From positions 1,550,001 through 1,614,000 of the forward strand of contig NZ_CP012371.1 in the NCBI RefSeq assembly GCF_000619905.2: 64,000 nucleotides of DNA, given 5' to 3'. This DNA is from Nitrosospira briensis C-128 (GTDB lineage: Bacteria; Pseudomonadota; Gammaproteobacteria; Burkholderiales; Nitrosomonadaceae). Below are positions 24,662 to 33,662 of this stretch, in pieces. A program made the translations under genes and the position numbers. The first letter of the stretch is position 1, and each line of letters begins with the position of its first letter. The notes beneath the pieces were generated by a model, which was given only the letters and a program-made list of their open reading frames with translations, was not told the origin of the DNA and did no database searches.

Positions 24662-26389
24662 TCAGCCGTTCAGCTTTGTCAACAACCCTTGAATTCGCTC
24701 CGGGTCATCGGCTTTAAGTATTTTTTGCGCAAGCGGTATGATATCAGGCAGATTACTTCTCAATACCTCTCGTTTCACGGTCAGCAGTTGTGCCGGGTGC
24801 ATGGAAAACGTCCGCAGCCCAAAACCAAGCAGAAGCCGGGTAAATACGATGTCTCCCGCGATCTCGCCGCAGATTGCAACAGGTACTCCGGTTCGGTTGG
24901 CGGTGCGTATGATGTGAGCCACCAACCGCAGTACCGCAGGATGCAGCGAGTCGTAGAGGTGTGCCACAGAATCATCGGCACGGTCTATGGCCAGCGTGTA
25001 CTGAATCAAATCATTGGTTCCGATGGACAGGAAATCCAGCTTGCGCATAAAAACATCGAGACATAGCGCTGCGGCGGGAATCTCTATCATACCGCCTATC
25101 TGAATTTTCTCATCGAACGGAATTTTTTCCTGGCGCAGGCTTTGCTTGGCGTTTTCCAGCAATTGCAATGTCTGGGCAATTTCCGAAACGCTGGAGAGCA
25201 TCGGCACTAGAATACGAATCTGGCCATAACGGGAAGCGCGCAGAATCGCACGCAACTGCGTATTGAACATCTGAGGTTCAGCAAGACATAGGCGAATAGC
25301 GCGCAATCCCAACGCCGGATTGGCAGCTACGCGCTTTGCATTGTCGAGATTCTTGTCGGCGCCCAGGTCAAATGTGCGTATCGTTACCGGCATTCCCCGC
25401 ATTTTTCGCGCCACGGTACGATAAGCTTCGAACTGTTCGTCCTCGCCGGGCAAACTATCGCGATTGAGAAACAGGAATTCGCTGCGAAACAGGCCAACGC
25501 CTGTGGCTCCGTTTTCCTTTACCTGCTCGACATCTTGAGGTAGTTCTATATTGGCTTGCAATTCCACGGCTGTACCATCGAGGGTCGTAGCAGGGGTCGC
25601 CTTGATGCGCTTCAGTTTCTGCTTTTCCAGCTCCAGTTCGTTCTGGCGAAGCCGGTATTCCGTCAGCACATGCTCGTCAGGGCCCACTATTACCACGCCC
25701 TGAGCACCGTCCACGATCAGAACATCATTGTCGCGGATCAATCCGCGTGCGTGATGAAGCGCAACGATAGAAGGAATATTGAGGCTGCGTGCCACGATAG
25801 CCGTGTGCGAAGTCAAGCCGCCCAGGTCGGTCAGGAATGCCGTAAAACGGTGCTGCTTGTACTGAATCACATCAGCGGGGCTTAGATCATGAGCAACCAG
25901 AATGCTGTCGCCATCATGCTTCAATGGGATCGGAACGTAACCCGGATGCCCCAGCAAGATTTTCAGCACGCGTTCGACTACCTGGATCACATCGGTCTTG
26001 CGTTCGCGCAGATAAGGATCTTCAATTTCTTCAAACTGCGCCATTAATACGCCCATTTGCTGGGTAATGGCCCATTCGGCATTGCACTGGTTCTGGGCAA
26101 TATAAGTTTTAGCAGCGGTGGAGAGAGTGGGATCGTCCAGAATCATCCGGTGCAATTCAAGAAACGCGCCGTATTCCGGCGTGGCGGGGCCGCTGACCAC
26201 GGAAGCATTCAGCGCTTCAAGCTCCTCACGAACACCATTGAATGCGATGTCGAGCCGGGATATTTCATTGCTGACTTGATCCTCCGGCACGATGTGATGC
26301 GCCACCTCCAGTGCGGCGTGCGAAGCGAGAGATGCATGTCCTATGGCAATGCCGCTGGAAACGCCCACGCCGTGCAGCACAAAGCTCAT
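24662..26389 (-). CDS. ptsI: Phosphoenolpyruvate-protein phosphotransferase (PTS enzyme I)
   Basis: At 575 residues this has the standard enzyme I length. The phosphorylated histidine is in GGLTSHTAIVARSLNIPSIV. The PEP-binding barrel has GATGVGLFRSEFLFLNRDSL, ALGLRAIRLCL, GGMIEIPAAALCLDVF and DFLSIGTNDLIQYTLAIDR, with the catalytic Cys in VAICGEIAGD. It passes phosphate from PEP to HPr. ATG 26389 overlaps the HPr gene end (ATGA). It is the last gene of gshA-gshB-EIIA-ptsH-ptsI. No EIIB or EIIC is present, suggesting a regulatory rather than sugar-transport PTS. Confidence 0.96.
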   Translation of the reverse strand: MSFVLHGVGVSSGIAIGHASLASHAALEVAHHIVPEDQVSNEISRLDIAFNGVREELEALNASVVSGPATPEYGAFLELHRMILDDPTLSTAAKTYIAQNQCNAEWAITQQMGVLMAQFEEIEDPYLRERKTDVIQVVERVLKILLGHPGYVPIPLKHDGDSILVAHDLSPADVIQYKQHRFTAFLTDLGGLTSHTAIVARSLNIPSIVALHHARGLIRDNDVLIVDGAQGVVIVGPDEHVLTEYRLRQNELELEKQKLKRIKATPATTLDGTAVELQANIELPQDVEQVKENGATGVGLFRSEFLFLNRDSLPGEDEQFEAYRTVARKMRGMPVTIRTFDLGADKNLDNAKRVAANPALGLRAIRLCLAEPQMFNTQLRAILRASRYGQIRILVPMLSSVSEIAQTLQLLENAKQSLRQEKIPFDEKIQIGGMIEIPAAALCLDVFMRKLDFLSIGTNDLIQYTLAIDRADDSVAHLYDSLHPAVLRLVAHIIRTANRTGVPVAICGEIAGDIVFTRLLLGFGLRTFSMHPAQLLTVKREVLRSNLPDIIPLAQKILKADDPERIQGLLTKLNG

Positions 26390-26655
26390 TCGCTTTCCCC
26401 GAAACCATCCTCGATCAAATTCACCAGCGCCTGCATGGCCTCGGCCTCGTCCGTACCGGTGGTTTCAATGCCCAGAATGACACCCTGATTGGCAGCGAGC
26501 ATCATCACGCCCATAATGCTTTTCGCATTAACTTTACGGCTGTCCCGCGATAGCCAGACCTCGCTGCGGTATCGAGAGGCCAACTGCGTGAGCTTCGCGG
26601 AAGCACGCGCATGAAGACCCAATTTGTTCAGGATTTTGACCTCCTGGTATTGCAT
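26386..26655 (-). CDS. ptsH: Phosphocarrier protein HPr
   Basis: The 89-residue product has His15 in NKLGLHARASAKL, the site phosphorylated by enzyme I, and Ser46 in AKSIMGVMML, the site used by HPr kinase where present. It overlaps ptsI by 4 bp and touches the EIIA gene upstream, so translation is probably coupled. No hprK is visible in the window. Confidence 0.95.
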   Translation of the reverse strand: MQYQEVKILNKLGLHARASAKLTQLASRYRSEVWLSRDSRKVNAKSIMGVMMLAANQGVILGIETTGTDEAEAMQALVNLIEDGFGESE

Positions 26656-27050
26656 TATGTTGGTCCTGCATCAATACGCATGACGCCTTCTCTGCCGCCG
26701 GATAGCGCTTTCTCCGCCACGGTTGAGAGTGGTTCGTTGCGATAGGTAAGCGCTCGTATCAGCATCGGCAGATTGACCCCGGCAAGGCATTCCACACTAC
26801 CGGGCCTAACGAGCCGGCTGGCGATATTGCATGGCGTTGCCCCGCAGATATCGCTCAACACCAGCACGCCATCGCCGCGATCAAGTTGTTTCACCAATTC
26901 CAGCGCTTTGGGCACGACGACATCGGGGTCATCCCGAACGGTAATGCTCAGGTATGTCAACCGCTCGGATTTTTGACCCATGACGTGGTCAACGCAATGG
27001 ATAAGGCTGTCACCCAGATTGCCGTGCGAGATAATTAAAATTCCGATCAT
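26655..27050 (-). CDS. PTS EIIA component, mannose (EIIA-Man) type
   Basis: The 131-residue protein begins IGILIISHGNLGDSLIHCVD, with the phosphorylatable histidine at residue 9 in the SHG motif, and has LSDICGATPCNIASRLV and the CLAGVNLPMLIRALTYR segment of the mannose-family EIIA fold. Its stop overlaps the HPr start. Without membrane EIIC/EIID partners, it probably reports phosphorylation state to other proteins, as in regulatory PTS chains of other proteobacteria. Confidence 0.9.
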   Translation of the reverse strand: MIGILIISHGNLGDSLIHCVDHVMGQKSERLTYLSITVRDDPDVVVPKALELVKQLDRGDGVLVLSDICGATPCNIASRLVRPGSVECLAGVNLPMLIRALTYRNEPLSTVAEKALSGGREGVMRIDAGPT

Positions 27051-27097
27051 GTTCGGTCAGTAATATCTGGAGATGAATACATCAGTTGAACATTTTT

Positions 27098-28048
27098 TCA
27101 ATCGAACATTTTTTCAATCGCATCCAACATCATCCCTGCTACGTTGAAGCCGGTCTGATCAGTAATTTCCGCCATCCCTGTCGGACTGGTGACGTTAATT
27201 TCGGTAAGATAATCACCGATTACGTCTAGCCCGACAAGCATCAAGCCTTTATCATGTAACGCCGGACCCAATGCTTCAGCAATTTCCCGATCGCGCCTCG
27301 TAAGCGGCTGCGCCAAGCCCTTGGCGCCTGCAGTAAGATTGCCGCGGGTCTCGCCCGGCTTGGGAATGCGCGCGAGTGTGTAGGGCACCGGCTCTCCCGC
27401 TATCAGCAGAATACGCTTGTCTCCCTGGGTGATTTCGGGGATGTAACGCTGAGCCATGATCGTGCGTATACCGTAATGCGTCAAGGTTTCTATTATGACG
27501 CCTATATTATGATCGGCGCTGTGAATGCGAAACACGCCCGCACCGCCCATGCCGTCCAGTGGCTTGAGGATGATATCGCGGTGTTCAGCAAGAAAATCGC
27601 GAATCAGGTGTTCCTGCCTTGTCACCAGCGTAGGCACGGTGTATTCGGGAAACTTCGCTATCGCGAGCTTCTCATTATGGTCCCGCACTGCTCGTGCGCT
27701 ATTGATGACATGAGCGCCGTGGTCTTCAGCCAACTCCAGCAGATAGGTACTATAAACATACTCCATGTCAAACGGCGGGTCCTTGCGCATCAGTACGGCG
27801 TCAAATTCCTGCAGCAGCGTTTCTTTGGGTTCATCCGTCCGATACCACGGACGTCCTTTATCAGTCTCGTTCGTTAATTCCAGGGCTCGCGCCAGTCCTA
27901 TTGTCTCGCCGCCTTTCCAGACCAGATCGCCCTGCTGCAGGGCAAACAGGTCATGGCCGCGGAAAACCGCTTCGCGCATCATGGCAAAGCTCGAGTCTTT
28001 ATATGTTTTTATTGAATCGAGGTGGTCGAGAATGAAGGCTATTTTCAT
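27098..28048 (-). CDS. gshB: Glutathione synthetase
   Basis: The 316-residue ATP-grasp enzyme joins glycine to gamma-glutamylcysteine. It begins KIAFILDHLDSIKTYKDSSF, has VLMRKDPPFDMEYVYSTYLL, the ATP-binding ILKPLDGMGGAGVFRI segment, and GLDVIGDYLTEINVTSPTG near the end. Length and motifs are standard. It follows gshA by 121 bp on the same strand and precedes the EIIA gene by 47 bp. Confidence 0.95.
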   Translation of the reverse strand: MKIAFILDHLDSIKTYKDSSFAMMREAVFRGHDLFALQQGDLVWKGGETIGLARALELTNETDKGRPWYRTDEPKETLLQEFDAVLMRKDPPFDMEYVYSTYLLELAEDHGAHVINSARAVRDHNEKLAIAKFPEYTVPTLVTRQEHLIRDFLAEHRDIILKPLDGMGGAGVFRIHSADHNIGVIIETLTHYGIRTIMAQRYIPEITQGDKRILLIAGEPVPYTLARIPKPGETRGNLTAGAKGLAQPLTRRDREIAEALGPALHDKGLMLVGLDVIGDYLTEINVTSPTGMAEITDQTGFNVAGMMLDAIEKMFD

Positions 28049-28169
28049 GAATTATGAACCCCTCGGTTACGCTAGCTGGCAGCATGAAAAAGCGAACCGA
28101 TTTTTCCAAGATGCGCCTGCATGCTCAGTGTTCTGATGAAATAGTTGAAGAAGAAGTTATTGCGCCACA

Positions 28170-29465
28170 CTAAGCGACAAAGGCCTCGGTTCGCCCTTCG
28201 CTTTTTTCCAACTCTTGCGCTGCCGCGAGCAACGCAAGGCGCGCGATCACGCCATAAGCATAAAATCGGTTAGGGCTGCAGCCTGGCCGGGCTTCACGAT
28301 CTGGCATGAGACAGGTATCCTCAAAGGCTAGCGGCACGAACTGCATACCTGGAGCGTTGAGGTTCTCATCGATTCCACGGCTGGTGTGGACTCGGTAGAA
28401 TCCGCCCACCACGTAACGGTCGATCATATATATTACAGGCTCGGCTACCGCTTCATTAATGCTCTCGAACGTGTATACGCCTTCCTGCACCATAACTTCC
28501 GTCACTTGCAGACCCTCTTTCACGACCGCCATCTTGTTGCGCTGCTTGCGGTTAAGCGCGCGGACTTCGGCGCCATCCTTCACGGTCATGATGCCCATGC
28601 CATAAGTGCCGGCATCGGCCTTGACAATGACGAACGGGTCTTCCTTGACGCCATATTGAGCATATTTTTCCCGAATATCGCTCAGGATCTCGTCCACGGT
28701 ATTTGCGACGCAGTCTTCACCTTTCTTTTCACGAAAATTGATTTTGCCACAAGCGGCAAAATAGGGATTGATGAGCCACGGGTCGATGCCGATCAGGTCG
28801 GCGAATTCTCGCGCCACGTTGTCGTAAGCTGTGAAATGCTGAGACTTGCGTCGGGTCGCCCATCCCGCGCGAAGGGGTGGAGCGACAGTCTGCTCGAGAT
28901 TTTGCAGAATTGCCGGTATGCCTGTCGAGAGATCGTTGTTGAGAAGCACGGCACACGGGTCAAAGCCTTCTATCGATAAGCGATCCCCTCTGCGCTGGAC
29001 CGGTTCCAGCGTAAGCTTGCCGCCATCGGGCAAGTTGATCACGGTGGCCGCAGTAATCTCCGGTAACAAGGTACCAATGCGAATATCGATGCCGGCATGG
29101 CGCAGGATAGCTTGTAAAACTGCCAGGTTTTGCAGGTAAAAAATATTGCGCGTGTGGTTTTCCGGGATCAGCAGCACGCTGCGCGCGCCGGTACATATTT
29201 TCTCAACCGCCGCCATCATTGCCTGTACGCACAACGGCAAAAATTCGGGGTTGAGATTGTTGAAACCGCCGGGGAATAAGTTGGTATCCACCGGTGCCAG
29301 CTTGAACCCGCTGTTGCGTAAATCCACGGAGCAATAAAACGGCACTGTATGCTTCTGCCATGCATTGCTCAACCAGTGCTCGATGGCGGGCATGGCATTG
29401 ATGATGCCTGTCTCCAGATCAAGGATCGGGCCGGTCAAGGCAGTGGCAAGATAGGGGGCGGGCAT
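28170..29465 (-). CDS. gshA: Glutamate-cysteine ligase, proteobacterial GshA type
   Basis: The 431-residue enzyme makes gamma-glutamylcysteine, the first step of glutathione synthesis. It is of the smaller type found in several beta- and gammaproteobacteria, not the 518-residue E. coli form. Segments include NSGFKLAPVDTNLFPGGFNN, VLLIPENHTRNIFYLQNLAV, FVIVKADAGTYGMGIMTVKD and YVVGGFYRVHTSRGIDENLN. The gene heads the set gshA-gshB-EIIA-ptsH-ptsI. The first in-frame ATG (29465) follows a 130-bp gap, which should contain the promoter. Confidence 0.93.
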   Translation of the reverse strand: MPAPYLATALTGPILDLETGIINAMPAIEHWLSNAWQKHTVPFYCSVDLRNSGFKLAPVDTNLFPGGFNNLNPEFLPLCVQAMMAAVEKICTGARSVLLIPENHTRNIFYLQNLAVLQAILRHAGIDIRIGTLLPEITAATVINLPDGGKLTLEPVQRRGDRLSIEGFDPCAVLLNNDLSTGIPAILQNLEQTVAPPLRAGWATRRKSQHFTAYDNVAREFADLIGIDPWLINPYFAACGKINFREKKGEDCVANTVDEILSDIREKYAQYGVKEDPFVIVKADAGTYGMGIMTVKDGAEVRALNRKQRNKMAVVKEGLQVTEVMVQEGVYTFESINEAVAEPVIYMIDRYVVGGFYRVHTSRGIDENLNAPGMQFVPLAFEDTCLMPDREARPGCSPNRFYAYGVIARLALLAAAQELEKSEGRTEAFVA

Positions 29466-29595
29466 GAGTAAGATTGATGTTTAGCGGACAATTACCATTG
29501 TAGCATCAGGTATTACCGCGCCCGTTGCTATCGGAAACGGCCGCGCCGCGGATATTGAAAACGGGCCATTGGGAATTTCCATACGAACACGAGGA

Positions 29596-31200
29596 TCAGT
29601 GGAGCTCGCTCAAGGCATACAAGGCCGGCTGAAACGAGCTTTGATATTTCTCTGGAAGTCCTGCCACTGCCGCGTCAGCTTCGTCACGGCTGGGATAAAT
29701 GCCATATGTGACGATAAATTTAGCCTGGTTCCCGTTACTTACCGGATGCACATAGAGATCGGATAAATCAACCTGACTCCGGGCACGTATCAGAAATCGT
29801 TCCATACGGTCGGGTTGTATATTGTCGGTGGCGAATAACTGGATCGTATAGAAATTCTTATCCGTCTTGCGCATGGTGTTGGTTGTCGCTTCAATTCGCT
29901 GCTCCAGCAATGCATTTCCCGCCAGCTCAACACCGGCAATATGCGTTCTGGTCGTGCTGCGCTGCCCGATCTCAGCCGCGGGCTTACTCTCTGCGGAAGA
30001 TGCTATCCCTGCTGTAGCCTCGGGGGGTGCAGGGTTAGAGACAACTGCCGGAACTGAAGGGGAAATGCCGGAAGACACTGTTGCAGTCGCTGAAACTGAA
30101 GGGGGAATACTGGGAGGAACTGCTGTGGTCACTGTGGAATTTGTGGAATATACGGGACCGGGTGTGGGAATTGAAACAGGCACTGGCGTTTTTGGTTCAA
30201 GCGGCATCGAAGCAACAAGCGAGGTAATCTCCGGTGAGGGGGAGTGAATATCCTGCCAGCCCAGCACGCCCAGCATTACGACAGCGACCGTGAAAAATAT
30301 GGCGATCGCATCGACTGTGCAGTAGCCCAGAAAAATCCGCCAATTTCGCTGGCTTCCCCCGCTGGAGCCGCGCTTGATTCCCAGATCCTCGATGGCTGCT
30401 TCAACATGATGTGCTTCTACTTCACGAGTTCCGGCGATGGATGCCGCCAGCAGGGACTTATCCGCCAGAATGTCCAACTGGCAAACGAGTCCACCGGAAG
30501 CCCTTGAAATCAATTTTAACGCCTTAGCCGAAAAGACGTCGGGGTCGCGATGGTCCCCCGCATGCACGCGTCCCATCAGATATTCTTCCACGGCTTTGGT
30601 ATTGAAAGGCTGCAAGGCAAAGTGATGAGTGACGCGATCCTTAAGCTTGCGCATCTGTGGCAAAGCCAACCTGTTTTCAAGTTCGACCTGACCAAACAGG
30701 ACGATTTGAAGCAACTTGTGACGGGACGATTCCAGGTCGTGCAGCGCCAGTGCCTCTTCAAGCGCGTCCGCAGACAGGGTATGCGCATCATCCACGAGTA
30801 ACACGACCTGTCCACCAGCGGCGTGTTTCTCGGACAATGCACGTTGCAGTTCTTCTATCGCAACAGGGGTCTGCGCAACGGTAGCGGTGCTTTCAGCGAC
30901 TCCGGCATTCAACTCATCCCTGATCGAATGGAGAAATTCCTCTCGCGAAAAATCCGGCTTGGCGAGATAAACCGCCTGCATTTGTGCAGGCAATCGTTTT
31001 ATCAACGATCGGCATAGCGTGGTTTTACCACTGCCGGCCTCGCCGATGACCTGAATGACACCCTCCGCCCCCTCACCATGGGTAAGCACATAAAAGAGCG
31101 CATCCAGGGTCGCGCCCCGATTGGCTCCTTCGTAAAAAAAATCGGTGACCGATGAATCGGCAAAGGGTTGCTCAGAAAACCCAATGTGGCCAGGATACAT
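29596..31200 (-). CDS. GspA/ExeA-like AAA ATPase with C-terminal SPOR-like domain
   Basis: The 534-residue protein has an N-terminal AAA domain (YPGHIGFSEQPFADSSVTDF; Walker A GEAGSGKTTLCRSL; Walker B QVVLLVDDAHTLSADALEEA), one membrane span around residues 290-312 (YCTVDAIAIFFTVAVVMLGV), a Pro/Thr/Val-rich periplasmic linker, and a C-terminal SPOR-like repeat (YTIQLFATDNIQPDRMERFL and YGIYPSRDEADAAVAGLP). ExeA/GspA proteins move through the cell wall with GspB to help assemble secretin channels. The SPOR end would bind denuded peptidoglycan. ATG 31200 has GAGG upstream, preferred over GTG 31212. No other secretion gene is adjacent. Confidence 0.8.
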   Translation of the reverse strand: MYPGHIGFSEQPFADSSVTDFFYEGANRGATLDALFYVLTHGEGAEGVIQVIGEAGSGKTTLCRSLIKRLPAQMQAVYLAKPDFSREEFLHSIRDELNAGVAESTATVAQTPVAIEELQRALSEKHAAGGQVVLLVDDAHTLSADALEEALALHDLESSRHKLLQIVLFGQVELENRLALPQMRKLKDRVTHHFALQPFNTKAVEEYLMGRVHAGDHRDPDVFSAKALKLISRASGGLVCQLDILADKSLLAASIAGTREVEAHHVEAAIEDLGIKRGSSGGSQRNWRIFLGYCTVDAIAIFFTVAVVMLGVLGWQDIHSPSPEITSLVASMPLEPKTPVPVSIPTPGPVYSTNSTVTTAVPPSIPPSVSATATVSSGISPSVPAVVSNPAPPEATAGIASSAESKPAAEIGQRSTTRTHIAGVELAGNALLEQRIEATTNTMRKTDKNFYTIQLFATDNIQPDRMERFLIRARSQVDLSDLYVHPVSNGNQAKFIVTYGIYPSRDEADAAVAGLPEKYQSSFQPALYALSELH

Positions 31201-31279
31201 TTTTATCCTCACATTCAGAAAGCCCCGCTATCATGGACAAATCGCTTCCTCGTCCGGATATAAGCAGCACAAAGGTTTG

Positions 31280-31669
31280 AACCTAAATCCGGTAGTTGAC
31301 CGCTCATTTTATAGATCAGTATTATGATTAATAACAATATTTCATATTATTGGACGCTCACCTTCCGGGTGAGAGCGCTACGGGATGAATTGCACAGTTT
31401 TTGCGGCACATGGCTGCGTTGCAACTTCTTGGAATGGAACGGCGCCCGGGAGCGTCGCCCGAGGGGCCCCGCACAGCGGGGATCGGGCAGCGCAGGGGAT
31501 GCCGCGATCGCGTTCCACACGCAAGGGGGCGCCCGCATCCCGCTTCGGGGTCGCACCTTCCTGCGGAAGGCACTGCTCCGCCCTGCGCGGTCGCATTCCG
31601 CGTCGTTGCGCCTTGCCCTGCACCCCAAAAACAGCACACTTCACCCCGCCCAACTACCGGATTTAGGTT
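31280..31669 (+). repeat. 390-bp inverted-repeat element, copy A
   Basis: The element is bounded by perfect 19-bp inverted ends, AACCTAAATCCGGTAGTTG and its complement. It carries an AT-rich left part, the hairpin-like CTCACCTTCCGGGTGAG and a GC-rich right part. A second copy in opposite orientation lies at 37117-37497. It contains no transposase; open frames in it are not conserved in kind between copies. It looks like a non-autonomous mobile element (MITE-like). Confidence 0.8.
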
Positions 31670-31776
31670 GAAGTTAATCGCTGCCGGGCTTGAATAAGAT
31701 ACCATTTTAAAGTCAAAACACATTGATTCGCTTATTTAGAATTACAGACCAGAACAGTTCCGCCATGTGATATGCC

Positions 31777-31806
31777 TTGTCTTGATCCCAACTGCTGGAG
31801 TATAGT
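31777..31806 (+). promoter_or_regulatory. Putative promoter of the glycine cleavage operon
   Basis: TTGTCT (31777-31782) and TATAGT (31801-31806) are separated by 18 bp, a fair sigma-70 match. Transcription would begin about 20 bp upstream of the glycine riboswitch. Confidence 0.45.
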
Positions 31807-31833
31807 TCGAGTCTGCCGTTTATTTATATCCAA

Positions 31834-32036
31834 GCGGAAGAGTGCGCCGGTTTCATCGTCGCCGCCGAAGGCGCAACCCCCCGGAATCGCCCAGGCGTGG
31901 AGCAGGTTGATCCTGATCCCTGAGAACCGCTTGCGAAAAGGCAATCTGGAGAGCGCCGGCATTGAGTTGGCCACCGAAGGGGCAGACGGAGTAGAGAAAC
32001 AAATATTCCGTAATCTCTCAGGTAAAAAGGACAGAG
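31834..32036 (+). promoter_or_regulatory. Tandem glycine riboswitch
   Basis: Two glycine aptamers lie in series. Aptamer 1 (from about 31834) has GGAAGAGTGCGCC and GCCGCCGAAGGCGCAA, and ends near CCCTGAGAACCGCTTGCG. Aptamer 2 (from about 31946) has CTGGAGAGCGCC, GCCACCGAAGGGGCAGACGG and ATCTCTCAGGTAAAAAGGAC followed by AGAGG, the classic core. A strong intrinsic terminator follows at once. In known members glycine binding turns on gcv expression; here glycine would be expected to prevent termination, since the terminator lies ahead of gcvT. Confidence 0.92.
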
Positions 32037-32073
32037 GGGTGAAGTCATATGACATGACTTCACCCTTTTTTTT
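32037..32073 (+). terminator. Riboswitch expression-platform terminator
   Basis: GGGTGAAGTCAT (32037-32048) pairs perfectly with ATGACTTCACCC (32054-32065) over a 5-base loop, followed by eight T residues (32066-32073). It lies between the second glycine aptamer and the gcvT ribosome binding site, so it can decide whether the operon is transcribed. Confidence 0.93.
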
Positions 32074-32086
32074 GAGGTATCGATCT

Positions 32087-33169
32087 GTGAAAGCAACTTC
32101 CCTTAATCAAACTCACCGCGATATGAACGCCAAGATGGTCGATTTTGGCGGCTGGGATATGCCCCTGCATTATGGCTCCCAGCTTGACGAACATCACCGG
32201 GTGCGCAGTGGCGCGGGCATGTTCGACGTATCTCATATGCTGGCCCTTGATATCAAGGGTGAGACCACACGTGATTTCCTGCGGCAGCTGGTCGCCAACA
32301 ATGTGGACAAACTGACGCAGTCCGGCAAAGCACTCTATTCCTGCATGCTGAATCCCGAGGGTGGAGTAATAGATGATCTCATCATTTATTTTCTGACGGA
32401 ATCGCATTTCCGCCTGGTCGTCAATGCCGGCACTGCCGACAAGGATCTGGCATGGATGCTGGCGCGGCGTGATGAGATCGCGCCCGGACTTGAAATTATT
32501 CCGCGCCGTGACCTCGCCATGATTGCGGTACAGGGGCCTGAAGCCCGTGCCAGGGTTTGGCAAGTCATCGCGGGATCTCAGGCGGAAACGGAAAACCTGA
32601 AGCTGTTCCAGGCAACTTTTTTTGATAAATATTTTATCGCCCGTACCGGCTACACTGGCGAGGACGGCTTTGAAATCATGCTACCTGCGGTTGATGCCGT
32701 AGAATTCTGGAATGCGCTCCATGCTGCGGGCGTGACACCGGCGGGATTAGGTGCGCGCGACACGTTACGGCTTGAAGCGGGCATGAACCTTTACGGCCAG
32801 GATATGGATGATACGACCAATCCGCTGGAATCAGGGTTGGGCTGGACGGTTGAGTTGAAAAGCGACCGTAACTTTATCGGTAAGCAGGCACTTCTGGAAA
32901 AGCCGGTAAAACAGCAGCTCATCGGTTTGATATTATTGGATCGTGGCGTATTGCGCAGTCACCAGCGGGTGATAACTCGCCCCGATCAGAATGAAGGTGA
33001 AATTACCAGTGGCGGCTTTTCCCCCACGCTTGATCAATCCATCGCATTGGCACGCCTGCCTTTAAGCGTATCTGCCGGAGATGAAGTGCAAGTCGTGGTG
33101 CGGGACAAGATGCTGAGAGCGAAGGTAGTGAAATACCCGTTCGTGCGAAATGGCAAGATCCTGGTTTGA
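32087..33169 (+). CDS. gcvT: Glycine cleavage system T protein (aminomethyltransferase)
   Basis: The 360-residue product transfers the methylene group from H protein to tetrahydrofolate and releases ammonia. It begins KATSLNQTHRDMNAKMVDFG, continues GWDMPLHYGSQLDEHHRVRS, and has GYTGEDGFEIMLPA and GARDTLRLEAGMNLYGQDMD. GTG 32087 is chosen: it follows GAGG, matches the usual GcvT start and lies downstream of the riboswitch terminator. The frame is open further upstream through the riboswitch, which is not coding. Confidence 0.94.
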   Translation: MKATSLNQTHRDMNAKMVDFGGWDMPLHYGSQLDEHHRVRSGAGMFDVSHMLALDIKGETTRDFLRQLVANNVDKLTQSGKALYSCMLNPEGGVIDDLIIYFLTESHFRLVVNAGTADKDLAWMLARRDEIAPGLEIIPRRDLAMIAVQGPEARARVWQVIAGSQAETENLKLFQATFFDKYFIARTGYTGEDGFEIMLPAVDAVEFWNALHAAGVTPAGLGARDTLRLEAGMNLYGQDMDDTTNPLESGLGWTVELKSDRNFIGKQALLEKPVKQQLIGLILLDRGVLRSHQRVITRPDQNEGEITSGGFSPTLDQSIALARLPLSVSAGDEVQVVVRDKMLRAKVVKYPFVRNGKILV

Positions 33170-33212
33170 TATTGGCGGCAACGCGGTTGTCATTTAATTC
33201 TGGAGTGAAGAC

Positions 33213-33602
33213 ATGAATACCCAAAACAATCTGAAGTACACCAAATCCCACGAATGGGTGAGGCTCGAAGATGATGGCACGGTAACCATCGGCATTACCC
33301 AGCACGCTCAGGAGTTACTGGGCGACATGGTCTTCGTGGAAACGCCGAACGTGGGTCGCAAACTCAAGCGGGGAGAAGAGTGTGCCGTTGTCGAGTCGGT
33401 AAAGGCGGCGGCTGACGTGTATGCGCCCATCGCAGGAGAGGTGACCGCTGTCAACCCCGAGCTTGAATCGGCTCCCGAGAAGATAAATCAGGACGCTTAC
33501 TCGGCCTGGCTCTTCAAGCTGAAGCCGGAAAATACCGGCGACCTGAATAATCTGCTTGATTATGCAGCGTATCAGAAACTACTCGAAGCCGAGGGCGACT
33601 GA
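33213..33602 (+). CDS. gcvH: Glycine cleavage system H protein
   Basis: This 129-residue lipoyl protein carries the aminomethyl group between P and T proteins. The lipoylated lysine is Lys64 in [34 protein letters not shown] at the start and [20 protein letters not shown] are typical. It lies 43 bp after gcvT with TGGAG upstream, in the gcv operon. Confidence 0.96.
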   Translation: MNTQNNLKYTKSHEWVRLEDDGTVTIGITQHAQELLGDMVFVETPNVGRKLKRGEECAVVESVKAAADVYAPIAGEVTAVNPELESAPEKINQDAYSAWLFKLKPENTGDLNNLLDYAAYQKLLEAEGD

Positions 33603-33662
33603 TAAATGACTCGAGGTTATTTACCAGGTTTACCGTTCACTCAATGATTTCGCGGAAAAAAT

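Noticed and set aside
31347-31697. Several overlapping open frames inside the 390-bp element
   Set aside because: They occur in all frames because the element is GC-rich, and the second copy has indels that change the frames; none looks like a transposase.
31772-32086. Longer N-terminus of GcvT
   Set aside because: It would be translated from the glycine riboswitch and its terminator; GTG 32087 matches the family start.
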